Part shown: positions 22,535 through 32,740 of the stretch, piece after piece
How positions within the stretch are numbered: position 1 is the first letter of the stretch
How the letters are laid out: the number at the start of each line of letters is the position of its first letter
Origin: Neocallimastix lanati (nom. inval.)
Lineage: Eukaryota; Neocallimastigomycota; Neocallimastigomycetes; Neocallimastigales; Neocallimastigaceae
Length of the DNA: 64,000 nt
Reading direction: 5' to 3'
Assembly (NCBI GenBank): GCA_016946835.1
Contig: JACVTC010000055.1
Span: 988,501 to 1,052,500 of the forward strand
Made by a program: the position numbers and the translations under genes
The notes under the pieces: generated by a model
What the model was told of the DNA's origin: nothing
What the model saw: the letters and a program-made list of their open reading frames with translations, nothing else
Databases searched by the model: none

Positions 22535-24052
22535 ATGAATAGTTTTCAATTTTTAGTTGCACTTACAGCCTCATTTGGTGGTTTACTTTTCGGTTATGAA
22601 GTTGGTGTCATGAATGTCGTTCTTGTTATGGACGCATTCCGTATCTTCTTTAAATTCCACAATTGGAATGGAGATGGTCTTGATGAAAAGGGACAACCAA
22701 CCAAAGATAAAGCTAATATGATGTACCGTGATTTAAAGGAAGCAGATAACAAGGCTACACTTGAAGGTCTTATTACATCCAGTTTCGTTCTTGGAGCTCT
22801 TTGTGGTGCACTTATGGCTACTTACCTTGGTGAAAAGTACGGTCGTCAAAGAACTATTATGATTGGAGCCTGTATTTTCACCTGTGGTGCTATTATTCAA
22901 GGTATTTCAGCTCGTCACTGGGCTATGATTGCCGTTGGTCGTCTTATCACAGGTCTTTCTATTGGTTGTAATGGTGTTCTTTGTCCAACTTATATTTCTG
23001 AAGTTGCCCCAGCCAAGATTAGAGGTACTCTTTCTTCTTGTTACCAACTTATGACTACTTTCGGTATTATTGTTGCAGCCGTCATTAACTCCATTGTCTG
23101 GTACTACACCAATGTCAAGCCAGATGGTTTAGGTCAAACTAGAAATGATATTTGGAAAGAAGTTTCTAACTTTGAATGGAGATTTGCACTTTTATTCCAA
23201 GTTGTTCCAGGTCTTGGTCTTGCTCTCCTTATGTGTTTCCTTCCAAAATCACCACGTTGGTTATGTTCAAAGGATCGTGATGAAGAAGCTGTTGAAGTTT
23301 TAGCTAAGCTTAACGCAGCCTCTACCTCCGACGAACTTGTCCAAAGTGAACTTAAGGCTATTCAAGAAGATGTTGCAGCTACTCGTGCGGCTGGTTCTTC
23401 ATCCTTTGGTGAACTTTTCAGTCCAGTTATTCGTCGTCGTACCTTCATTACTTTCTTAATGCAACTTTTCCAACAATGGACAGGTATTAATGTCATTATG
23501 TATTATCAATCACAAATTTATGGAGAAATTGGATTTACTAAATTCATGTCTACTGTAGTTCTTCCAATTATTAACAACTTTGTCAACTTTGTTTCTACCT
23601 TCCCAGGTATGTGGGGTATTGAAAGATTAGGACGTAAGACTTTATTAGTTATTGGATCACTTATGATGATGGTCTTCCACATTTCTACTTGGGCTTTCTC
23701 TACTCAAACTAAGAATGGTAAGACCTGGCAATATCTTGCAGTTGCTAGTATCTTCCTTATGGTCTTCTCATTTGCCTGGACCTGGGGACCAGTTCCATGG
23801 GTCTACCAAGCCGAAGTTTTCCCACTTCGTGTCAGAGTTAAGGGATCAGCCGTTGGTACAGTTTCCAACTTCCTTAACAACTGGATCATTGCATTTGTTG
23901 GTCCAGCTCTTATGAAAGCCTGGTCTACCAAGACTTTCCTTCTTTTCGCAGCAGCCTGTCTTCTTGCTTGGGTCTATTCTCAATTCTACGTCATTGAATG
24001 TAAGGGTGTTAGTATTGATGAAATGGATGCCAAGATGGCAGGTAAAGCTTAA
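22535..24052 (+). CDS. MFS hexose transporter, copy 2
   Basis: 505 aa, identical in protein sequence to copies 1 and 4, with the same sugar-porter signatures as described for copy 1. It is head-to-head with copy 1, about 3.5 kb between the two start codons, as the right half of a palindrome. The leader has about 25 A residues then CACAAA before the ATG. Nucleotide markers (ttcggttat near the start, aagtacggt, cttctcatttgcc, gggtctaccaag) equal those of copy 1. After the stop comes a variable array of attgaataataag, then a conserved inverted repeat (gcaactaatttttt ... agaaattagttttttt) that may mark transcript 3'-end formation. Confidence 0.96.
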   Translation: MNSFQFLVALTASFGGLLFGYEVGVMNVVLVMDAFRIFFKFHNWNGDGLDEKGQPTKDKANMMYRDLKEADNKATLEGLITSSFVLGALCGALMATYLGEKYGRQRTIMIGACIFTCGAIIQGISARHWAMIAVGRLITGLSIGCNGVLCPTYISEVAPAKIRGTLSSCYQLMTTFGIIVAAVINSIVWYYTNVKPDGLGQTRNDIWKEVSNFEWRFALLFQVVPGLGLALLMCFLPKSPRWLCSKDRDEEAVEVLAKLNAASTSDELVQSELKAIQEDVAATRAAGSSSFGELFSPVIRRRTFITFLMQLFQQWTGINVIMYYQSQIYGEIGFTKFMSTVVLPIINNFVNFVSTFPGMWGIERLGRKTLLVIGSLMMMVFHISTWAFSTQTKNGKTWQYLAVASIFLMVFSFAWTWGPVPWVYQAEVFPLRVRVKGSAVGTVSNFLNNWIIAFVGPALMKAWSTKTFLLFAAACLLAWVYSQFYVIECKGVSIDEMDAKMAGKA

Positions 24053-24240
24053 GAAAGTTGAATAAAAAGAAAAGAAGAAGCTTGATTAATAATAAGATTG
24101 AATAATAAGATTGAATAATAAGATTGAATAATAAAATTGAATAATAATAAGAAATAAAAAAGAAAAAGAGAAATGCAACTAATTTTTTGAAAACTAAGCT
24201 TTAATAATATTAATAATAATATTAAAATAGAAATTAGTTT

Positions 24241-25359
24241 TTTTTTTTTTTTTTTTTTTATTATAATATAAAATTAAAAATATACTTAAATAAATTAAAA
24301 TTAATATTAAAAATAGAAAAGAAAAAAAAATTTAATTTAAAAAAATAGAAAATAATTATTTATTTTAAATATAAATGATAAAAATGAAAAATTATATTTT
24401 ATTTAAAGATTTTATTAACGAGAACACACAAAACAAAAAAAAATGAAACATAGAAAAAATAAAAAAATAAAATAAAATAAAAAATAAAAAAATAATTATT
24501 AAATTTTATAATTATTTATTTATATTTAGTGTTTGAATATTTTTATTAGAACAAAAATTAAGATATATAAATATATATTTAACTATATTATTGATTTTTA
24601 TTAAACTTGTTAAGAAGTTAAAAGATAATTTTTTTTTTTAAAAATTAGTGAAAAATATAATCTTTTTTTATTTTGTTTTATTATTTAAATTCGGTATTAC
24701 AAAAAAAAAAAAAAAAAAAAAAAAGAATTCATTATGAATTTTTACATTAGTAATATGAATTTTTATTATTTGTTGGTATCGTGCATTTGGGAATGTAGCG
24801 TATTTATTTTTTGAAGTAAAGCCATACATTTTTAAGATATTCTATATAATCATAAATAAATATTTAAATAATTATTATTTTAAAAGAAATAATAATATAT
24901 TTTTTCAATTAAATATTATTAAATAAATATTTCAAAAATTATTTTTATAATTGAATATTAATAAATTATATATAAAAAAGAATATTTATTTTTTATTTAT
25001 TTATTAAAATATAATAGAACATACAAAATACTATTAGTTTCTTATTTTGTATTTATAATCTAACCTTAAAGTGAAATATAACAGAATTATAATTTTTTCA
25101 ATTCGTTAAATTCGTTAAATAATTTTTATAATATGTATTAACTATATAATATTATTAATAATACCACTAATATTAAAGAATTCAAAAAAAAATTTATATT
25201 ATGAATTTTTGAGTAATATGATAAGATATAAAGAATTTTATTTAAATTATATCTTTAATTTTTATTAAATACTATAAAGAGTTAAAAAAAATAATATTTA
25301 TTAATTTTTATTAAATATTTTTAAAAATTAAAAAAATAATTATTTATTATTTTAAGTCA
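24241..25359. other. A/T-rich spacer downstream of copy 2
   Basis: AT-rich flank whose first part is also found downstream of copies 3 and 4. At 24776-24812 it carries a single half (atcgtgcatttgggaatgta) of the inverted-repeat motif described at 28721. No coding sequence. Confidence 0.6.
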
Positions 25360-26850
25360 ATCTAGGGCTGAAGGGAAAGGAATGGCCTATATCAGGTGAA
25401 CAAATTACAGTTTTCTGAAATTCTAATGGTAATTGATGGTTATACCTTCTTAAGTGAATTCTAGTACGAAGAGAAAAAATATGGAATATTGTAAACCTAA
25501 TGGTTTATTTTCTTTTAAACTGGATATGTTGTAACATTGTTGTATAATTAATAATATCATGTAGTTTCTACATATTATCATTGTAATGAATCTATTGAAT
25601 TATCTACTTTAAATAATACTATAGAAAAATACATATATAAAATAATGCTAAACTCATGTAACTATTGTAAGATGGAAAAGTAGGAGATTGATTCATTCTA
25701 AAGCTTTTGTTTAAAACTTTACTTAATTGATATGAATCTTTTTACAATTTTTCACTTCTAACATTTTATTTGTCATTTCATTTTAAATTATATATAATTA
25801 TTTTATAGAAAATTATTATATTAATAAAAGATATAAAAAAATTATTAACAATTGCAATTCTTTGAAGACGTTTTTCTTAATGAAATAATTTTCAAACAAA
25901 GCAAAAAGAAAAAACTTCATAAATTTTAATTATTTTTTTAATTTTCCTATATTTATTTTTTTTTATATTTTTTATGTTATATTTATATTTATTAATTTTT
26001 AGTATTTTAGTTTATGTTAGTTTCATTTTTATTAATAATTAATTTAGAGTTCATTATGGAAAAGATATTTCACCGGGGTTCTCGCTATTATGGAATATCT
26101 ATTGACAATACAGGGTTGATTTTTATTCGTGATATAAACTCATAGACCAATGCTAAAATTAAGGAATTTATTTATTCTAAACAAAAAAAATTCAAGAATT
26201 GGGAAATGGAGAACTTTCGGAAGATATTATAATTGAAAAGTTCATAAACACTACTAATTTCATTGCTAAGAATTTATTTATTATATCGTTAACAGAAATC
26301 AGAAAAGCGATGTTTAGAATGTGCTGCCAAATTTATTGTCTTCAAAAGATAAAATATACAAAATATATATAATATAAATAAATTGATTTATATACAAATC
26401 TACAATGAATTTGTTAAAATTGTTGACTCATATAATAGACTTTGTGAATCAATTCATAAAATGTAATGGATTTAGGAAAAAAGAATATTTATAATGATCA
26501 AAACTGGATGTTCGTTAGCTATTAAAAATTATAGTAGTAAAGAATGGAAATAAGTAAAAAGAATGCAAGAATAGATAGTCAATCTTTCACAATCTCTCAT
26601 CCTATTAAAAACAATAATATTAAACTAGTTTCTTCTACAGATGAAAAACTTAGAGAGACTAATTAGAGAGACTTTGACCTGAAGAATCCGACTGGACAAT
26701 TATCGAAATTATTAAATATTAAGAAGGGTTATTTGTAAATGAAAAAGGAATTTAAAAATTATATTATTAATACAGAGATAAACAATTTAATTGAAATAAT
26801 GGAAATAGATATTAAATAATTATAAGACTTTTTAAGATTTATTTAATTTT
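25360..26850 (+). mobile_element. Relic block duplicated at 33180-34440
   Basis: Coding-like but broken DNA. The part from about 26050 reads MEKIFHRGSRYYGISIDNTG on the plus strand, then TNAKIKEFIYSKQK with stops. Further on, about 26400-26790, come VKIVDSYNRLCESIHK and LSKLLNIKKGY. The same pieces, with independent small changes, lie at 33630-34340 downstream of transporter copy 3. The region between the endonuclease and reverse transcriptase of a LINE is a possible origin. The first part (25420-25500, reading ILMVIDGYTFLSEF) might instead be a FLYWCH-type finger of a DNA transposon. Family not settled. Confidence 0.5.
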
Positions 26851-26854
26851 TTTT

Positions 26855-27900
26855 TTAGACTATAAAAAGAATATACTTCCAGTGCTTTATTAAATAGATG
26901 ATTTAATTTTTATGTATTATATTTTTAAAAAAAATTACACTATATAATTTAAAGTTAAAAATAAATTGTATGTAAAAGATTAAGTAAAATAAATAATAAT
27001 AAAAAATAAAAAAAAAATTTAATTAATCATAAAAAATTTAATGTAATAAAGAATAAAAATAAGTTCAAAAATTAAAAAAAAAAAAAATTTCGGTGTGATG
27101 TATACTATGTGAAGTAACATGATCACTAGTTAAATCTGAAATAATAAAACAAAGAAGTAACATCTTTAAAATAGATAATGTGGTATTCACTAAACTCTCC
27201 CATGAACCACAAGAAAGATCATAAAAACTTGAATTACTTTCTATAGGTTCTGTGTTAAGAACTATGTTAGTAAATGTGTATTGATGAGAAATAACAGGAC
27301 CTTCTAACTGCACAATTCCTTAGCCATATCGGTACGACATCGGCACTTTTGGTAATGAAAGTGTTTTTGCTAAACCTCTCAAAAAAAAAAAAAAAAAAAA
27401 AAAAAGTAACTCAATAGAGATACTAATGATTTGTATTGTATTAGCAAGATATTCGAAATGCCCCATTATATACGGAACAGTAGACCCCTGTAAACTTTTT
27501 AGGAGTTGTTCATTTAAATTTCTCCGTTTCTCCAGTATCGAATTGTAGTTCATTTAAAGCTGAAATTCCATCAAGAAAGAAATATATAAATATACCTGTT
27601 TATGAAATTTTCATATTCTAAAATATTGGAATAAGAAGAAAGTAAGGAAAGATTCCTTACTTCCTTCTTAAGGTCATCGATGAAATCTAAAGAATTACAT
27701 CGACATAGAGAAAAGGTAGAACATTCAAATATCCAATAGATAATAGATTGATCACCTTTTCCACAGCAAGGGCAGAGTTAAGGATAATCGTCAGAAACTC
27801 TACCACTTCTAATTGCAATAGTGGTATTATCTTTATAATCAGCTCTTAGCCTTAAAATCCAGTTAAAACCTAAACTTAAATGAGGTCTTCTGCAATCAAA
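26855..27900 (-). mobile_element. LINE-C relic: zinc-finger region to 3' end
   Basis: Minus-strand order: FNWILRLRADYKDNTTIAIR, then the zf-RVT type finger CPCCGKGDQSIIYWIFEC (about 27775-27725), then YIMGHFEYLANT (about 27470), a T-run, then SHQYTFTNIVLNTEP (about 27290) and LSILKMLLLCFIISDLTSDH. The 3' end reads tagtctaaaaaaaaa on the minus strand near 26855-26865. It has stops and frameshifts. A second copy of the same family lies at 41026-42660. The finger and its location near the C-terminus are typical of non-LTR retrotransposon ORF2. Confidence 0.75.
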
Positions 27901-28020
27901 TGTTGGTCTAAATCAGGTTATAAAAAAAAAAAAAAAAAAACACAAAATTAATAAAAAAAAATAAATATTATTTGCCCAATTTGAACATAATAATATTTAG
28001 AAAATATTTTAAAAATAATA
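27901..28020. other. AT-rich junction between LINE fragments
   Basis: A-run and AT-rich DNA. It contains ccaatttgaacataataata, which recurs with one change near 28308, so it is probably part of a local duplication. Confidence 0.5.
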
Positions 28021-28026
28021 TCCTCT

Positions 28027-28071
<45 letters not shown>

Positions 28072-28204
28072 CTCAATAGAGATACTAATGATTTATATTG
28101 TATTAGCAAGATATTCGAAATGCCCCATTATATACGGAACAGTAGACCCCTGTAAACTTTTTAGGAGTTGTTCATTTAAATTTCTCCGTTTCTCCAGTAT
28201 CGAA
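28021..28204 (-). repeat. Direct repeat of LINE-C segment 27378-27544
   Basis: A poly(A) run is followed by about 150 bp (gtaactcaatagagatacta to ttctccgtttctccagtatc) that match 27404-27542 almost perfectly (one visible difference, ttgtattg against ttatattg). It starts at the A-run and ends at a sharp boundary. Confidence 0.88.
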
Positions 28205-28374
28205 ATAAATATTAAAACTATTTGAATAGAAAAAATTTTAATAATATTATATAGACTTTATTTTTATTTTTATTTACAATTATTTAAATATAGTGTAGTT
28301 TTAAAATGTCCAATTTGAACAAAATAATATTTAAAATAGTAACATGAAATAAAAAAATAATATTCAAAAATAAA

Positions 28375-28590
28375 GTTGCTCCTGGTTAGTTTGTAATTAT
28401 ACTATCGGAATAGTATTATTGGTGAGATCTAGGAGTAATTTCTGTAAAGAGAGACGTAGATCTCACCAAGAATGGTGTTTTAGAATAATCACTAGAAATG
28501 TTTTGGTTATTAAACAAAACATCCTATTCTTTTTAATAATCCAAACCAATAATGTCTACATCCTTCTATAAAAAATAAAGTAAAATACTT
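28375..28590 (-). mobile_element. LINE-D relic upstream of transporter copy 3
   Basis: Contains gctcctggttagtttgtaat, gtttttggttattaaac-like sequence and aacaaaacatcctattc, homologous to the relics at 20793-21160 and 35031-35330. It holds the same position relative to the transporter gene, so it belongs to the amplified unit. No open frame survives. Confidence 0.65.
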
Positions 28591-28720
28591 TGTATCACGT
28601 CAGGTCATATAAATATTTACATACTCATTATTTAGGAAATTACTATTTATTAGCATGGTTTTTATGAATTGAGCTATTTACTATTATAATCATTATTAAT
28701 ATGATTTGACCTATAGGGGA

Positions 28721-28943
28721 TAGTGCATTCCTTAATCGTGCATTTATCAATGTGGCTTATATATATTTTAAAATAAAATAATATATTTTTAAGATATTCT
28801 ATACAATCATGAATAAATATATAAATAAATAATAATTTATTTTTCAATTAAATAATATTGAATAATTTATTTAATTATTAAAAGAAACGAGCCACATACT
28901 AAAATATGCCATATTGCGAAATACACGATTGTGAAACGCACTA
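28721..28943. mobile_element. Small inverted-repeat (MITE-like) element
   Basis: The left end TAGTGCATTCCTTAATCGTG continuing to GTGGCTTA (28721-28759) is the imperfect reverse complement of the right end GCCATATTGCGAAATACACG continuing to CGCACTA (28908-28943). I count 28 of 36 matching positions. The interior is AT-rich and non-coding. The right-end motif followed by gattcgattct also stands before copies 2 and 4 (about 21536-21600, 35415-35520) and, inverted, beside copy 1 (about 19801-19861). No target-site duplication is evident, so the mechanism is open. Confidence 0.55.
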
Positions 28944-29520
28944 GATTCGATTCTATAATATATTTCTTATTACTATATTTTATTAATATTTATTAATATT
29001 TATTATTATTATTATTATTAGTTATTTGTTATTTGTTATTTGTTATTTGTTATTTGTTATTTGTTATTTGTTATTTTTTAATAATTAATAAATCATTTTT
29101 TATTTTTTTTTATTTTAATATAATTACAAAAATAATCATAAAATTTAAAGTTCAATAACACAAATAAAAAATATGAAAATATAAAAATAAGCATAATTTA
29201 TAAAAATTAAAGTTGTGTAATATAAATTTAAATAAAAAAAAGGAATAATTTATTATATATATACGTATTAATATAGTTTTAATATAATAAAATATATTAC
29301 TTTTAATTTATTATATATATTAATATATTACATAGTAAATTAATAATTATATATTTTTTATGGTAAATTACTCTTTTTATATATATTGGAGTACTTAGCG
29401 GTAATACTCAGTAAATATTTTTTTCAATAAATAAATGTTTTAATTTTAATATTAAATAGATATTTTTAATTTATTTAATATAAAAACTTAAAATATACTG
29501 TCATATATATTAAAAAAATG

Positions 29521-29529
29521 TATATATAG
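29521..29529 (+). promoter_or_regulatory. TATA-like element, transporter copy 3
   Basis: TATATATAG about 92 bp before the ATG, followed by tagtgaaaattcctttg. It is the same variant as copy 1. Confidence 0.55.
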
Positions 29530-29620
29530 TAGTGAAAATTCCTTTGTTTTTGATCTTCAGTTATTATTAAAGAATAACACTAATTTAAGTTTAAAAAAAA
29601 AAAAAAAAAAAAAACACAAA

Positions 29621-31138
29621 ATGAATAGTTTTCAATTTTTAGTTGCACTTACAGCCTCATTTGGTGGTTTACTTTTTGGTTATGAAGTTGGTGTCATGAA
29701 TGTCGTTCTTGTTATGGACGCATTCCGTATCTTCTTTAAATTCCACAATTGGAATGGAGATGGTCTTGATGAAAAGGGACAACCAACCAAAGATAAAGCT
29801 AATATGATGTACCGTGATTTAAAGGAAGCAGATAACAAGGCTACACTTGAAGGTCTTATTACATCCAGTTTCGTTCTTGGAGCTCTTTGTGGTGCACTTA
29901 TGGCTACTTACCTTGGTGAAAAGTATGGTCGTCAAAGAACTATTATGATTGGAGCCTGTATTTTCACCTGTGGTGCTATTATTCAAGGTATTTCAGCTCG
30001 TCACTGGGCTATGATTGCCGTTGGTCGTCTTATCACAGGTCTTTCTATTGGTTGTAATGGTGTTCTTTGTCCAACTTATATTTCTGAAGTTGCCCCAGCC
30101 AAGATTAGAGGTACTCTTTCTTCTTGTTACCAACTTATGACTACTTTCGGTATTATTGTTGCAGCCGTCATTAACTCCATTGTCTGGTACTACACCAATG
30201 TCAAGCCAGATGGTTTAGGTCAAACTAGAAATGATATTTGGAAAGAAGTTTCTAACTTTGAATGGAGATTTGCACTTTTATTCCAAGTTGTTCCAGGTCT
30301 TGGTCTTGCTCTCCTTATGTGTTTCCTTCCAAAATCACCACGTTGGTTATGTTCAAAGGATCGTGATGAAGAAGCTGTTGAAGTTTTAGCTAAGCTTAAC
30401 GCAGCCTCTACCTCCGACGAACTTGTCCAAAGTGAACTTAAGGCTATTCAAGAAGATGTTGCAGCTACTCGTGCGGCTGGTTCTTCATCCTTTGGTGAAC
30501 TTTTCAGTCCAGTTATTCGTCGTCGTACCTTCATTACTTTCTTAATGCAACTTTTCCAACAATGGACAGGTATTAATGTCATTATGTATTATCAATCACA
30601 AATTTATGGAGAAATTGGATTTACTAAATTCATGTCTACTGTAGTTCTTCCAATTATTAACAACTTTGTCAACTTTGTTTCTACCTTCCCAGGTATGTGG
30701 GGTATTGAAAGATTAGGACGTAAGACTTTATTAGTTATTGGATCACTTATGATGATGGTCTTCCACATTTCTACTTGGGCTTTCTCTACTCAAACTAAGA
30801 ATAGTAAGACCTGGCAATATCTTGCAGTTGCTAGTATCTTCCTTATGGTCTTTTCATTTGCCTGGACCTGGGGACCAGTTCCATGGGTTTACCAAGCCGA
30901 AGTTTTCCCACTTCGTGTCAGAGTTAAGGGATCAGCCGTTGGTACAGTTTCTAACTTCCTTAACAACTGGATCATTGCGTTTGTTGGTCCAGCTCTTATG
31001 AAAGCCTGGTCTACCAAGACTTTCCTTCTTTTCGCAGCAGCCTGTCTTCTTGCTTGGGTCTATTCTCAATTCTACGTCATTGAATGTAAGGGTGTTAGTA
31101 TTGATGAAATGGATGCCAAGATGGCAGGTAAAGCTTAA
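29621..31138 (+). CDS. MFS hexose transporter, copy 3 (one residue variant)
   Basis: 505 aa, same sugar-porter signatures. It differs from the other three copies by one residue: TKNSKTWQY where they have TKNGKTWQY, in the loop before TM10. It also carries private synonymous changes (ttttttggttatgaag near the start, aagtatggt, cagtttctaac, cattgcgtttg). It shares cttttcatttgcc and gggtttaccaag with copy 4. The gene lies 7086 bp downstream of copy 2 in the same orientation, with a similar promoter, A-tract leader and 3' inverted repeat. Confidence 0.96.
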   Translation: MNSFQFLVALTASFGGLLFGYEVGVMNVVLVMDAFRIFFKFHNWNGDGLDEKGQPTKDKANMMYRDLKEADNKATLEGLITSSFVLGALCGALMATYLGEKYGRQRTIMIGACIFTCGAIIQGISARHWAMIAVGRLITGLSIGCNGVLCPTYISEVAPAKIRGTLSSCYQLMTTFGIIVAAVINSIVWYYTNVKPDGLGQTRNDIWKEVSNFEWRFALLFQVVPGLGLALLMCFLPKSPRWLCSKDRDEEAVEVLAKLNAASTSDELVQSELKAIQEDVAATRAAGSSSFGELFSPVIRRRTFITFLMQLFQQWTGINVIMYYQSQIYGEIGFTKFMSTVVLPIINNFVNFVSTFPGMWGIERLGRKTLLVIGSLMMMVFHISTWAFSTQTKNSKTWQYLAVASIFLMVFSFAWTWGPVPWVYQAEVFPLRVRVKGSAVGTVSNFLNNWIIAFVGPALMKAWSTKTFLLFAAACLLAWVYSQFYVIECKGVSIDEMDAKMAGKA

Positions 31139-32340
31139 GAAAGTTGAATAAAAAGAAAAGAAGAAGCTTGATTAATAATAAGATTGAATAATAAGATTGA
31201 ATAATAAGATTGAATAATAATAAGAAATAAAAAAGAAAAAGAGAAATGCAACTAATTTTTTGAAAACTAAATTTAATAATATTAATAATAATATTAAATA
31301 AGAAATTAGTTTTTTTTTTTTTTTTTTTTTTTATTAATATTAAAAATAGAAAAAAAAATTAATATAATAAAATTGAAAATAATTATTTAATTTAAATATA
31401 AATTGTTTTAAGTATGAAAAATTATTTTTAATTTAAAGATTCTATAAACAAAAAATACAAAAAATACAAAAAAAAAAAAAAAAAAAAATAAATAAATAAA
31501 TAAAAAAATAAAATAAAATAAAAAATAAAAAAAATAATTATTGAATTTTATAATTTTTTATTAATATTTAATGTTTGAATATTATTATTAATACGAAATT
31601 AAAAGATATAAATATATATTAAACAATTTTTGATTTTTATTAAACTTGATAAGAAAGTAAAAAAAATATTATATATATTAAATATTAGTGTTAAGAAGTT
31701 ATACCATTTTTAATAGAAATAAATTTTTTTTTTATTAACTTCTTAACACTAATTATAAAATATAATTAAACAAATATAAATATCATATAATTTTTAAAAA
31801 AATTAACTAATTAAAAAAAATTTTATTTTTATATACTTATACAGTTTTTAATAAAAATAATTTTTTTTTTGGATATGTAGTAAAATTGGAGTTGAATAAT
31901 TAATAAGACATCAGGTTCATTTTCTATGGTCTTCCAATATTCCATACATTTTATTTTTGTAATAAGACATCAGGTTCATTTTCTATGGTCTTCCAATATT
32001 CGATACATTTTATTTTCGTACAATAATCCACTTTAGAAATCGTCGAATTTTTTTTATTTTATTTTATTATTTAATTACGGTATTACAAAAAAAAAAAAAA
32101 AAAAAAAGGAGAAGAATTCAAAAAAAAAAAAAAAAAATTATATAATGAATTTATGTCTAAAATAATAAAATATAAAGTATTTTATTTAAATTATATCTTT
32201 TTTTTTTTATTAAATACTATAAAGAGTTAAAAAGATTATATTTATTGATTTTTATTAAATAATTTTAAGAATTAAAAAGATTATATTTATTGATTTTTAT
32301 TAAATAATTTAAGAATTAAAAAATAATTATTTATTATTTT
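31139..32340. other. A/T-rich spacer downstream of copy 3
   Basis: The transporter 3' flank is followed by long A-runs. At about 31897-32035 there is a duplicated segment with gacatcaggttcattttcta and tggtcttccaatattc, related to the block near 25500. No intact coding region. Confidence 0.6.
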
Positions 32341-32740
32341 AAGTTAATCGAGGGTTCAAAGAAAAGGAATGGCTGATATAAAACAAATATGTGTAGCAAC
32401 ATATTTGTATATTTAATAATAATTATTAAATATTAAATTTATATTCTTATGTCAATAATAACATTTTGAAATAATTTCTTATTCATATATTATTCAATAT
32501 TTATATATATATATTATTCATTATAATATAAAATATATTAAAAATATTAAATTAAATAGTTAATTTCTTCTAAATATATATAATAAGAATATTATTATAT
32601 ATAAAACTTAAATAAAAATATATGAGCAAGTTTATATTAAAAATACATAATACTTCTATATATTATAATATAATGAAATAGTTTTAGTTATTTATAGTTG
32701 ATATTATTTATTATATTCATATTTATTATATAATTATATT
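32341..32740. other. A/T-rich DNA, partly shared with 25360
   Basis: The first 50 bases (aagttaatcgagggttcaaa and on) match the start of the block at 25360. The rest is TA-rich with no coding sequence. Confidence 0.5.

Larger units (their letters stand above)
21186..24240 (+). repeat. Right arm of large palindrome (transporter copy 2)
   Basis: Reverse complement of 17330-20215. It includes the region shared with transporter copies 3 and 4 (promoter, gene, 3' flank). It carries an extra tandem duplication at 21605-22056 that the left arm lacks. Confidence 0.9.

Noticed and set aside
23715-23915. 66-codon open frame inside transporter copies (also at 17651-17851 on the minus strand and 37395-37595)
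   Set aside because: Alternate-frame shadow of the conserved transporter coding sequence. It is lost in copy 3 only through a base change, so not selected.
27920-27945. A-tract followed by CACAAAATTAAT, resembling the transporter leader CACAAAATGAAT
   Set aside because: No further similarity on either side, so chance is the simplest explanation in such A-rich DNA.
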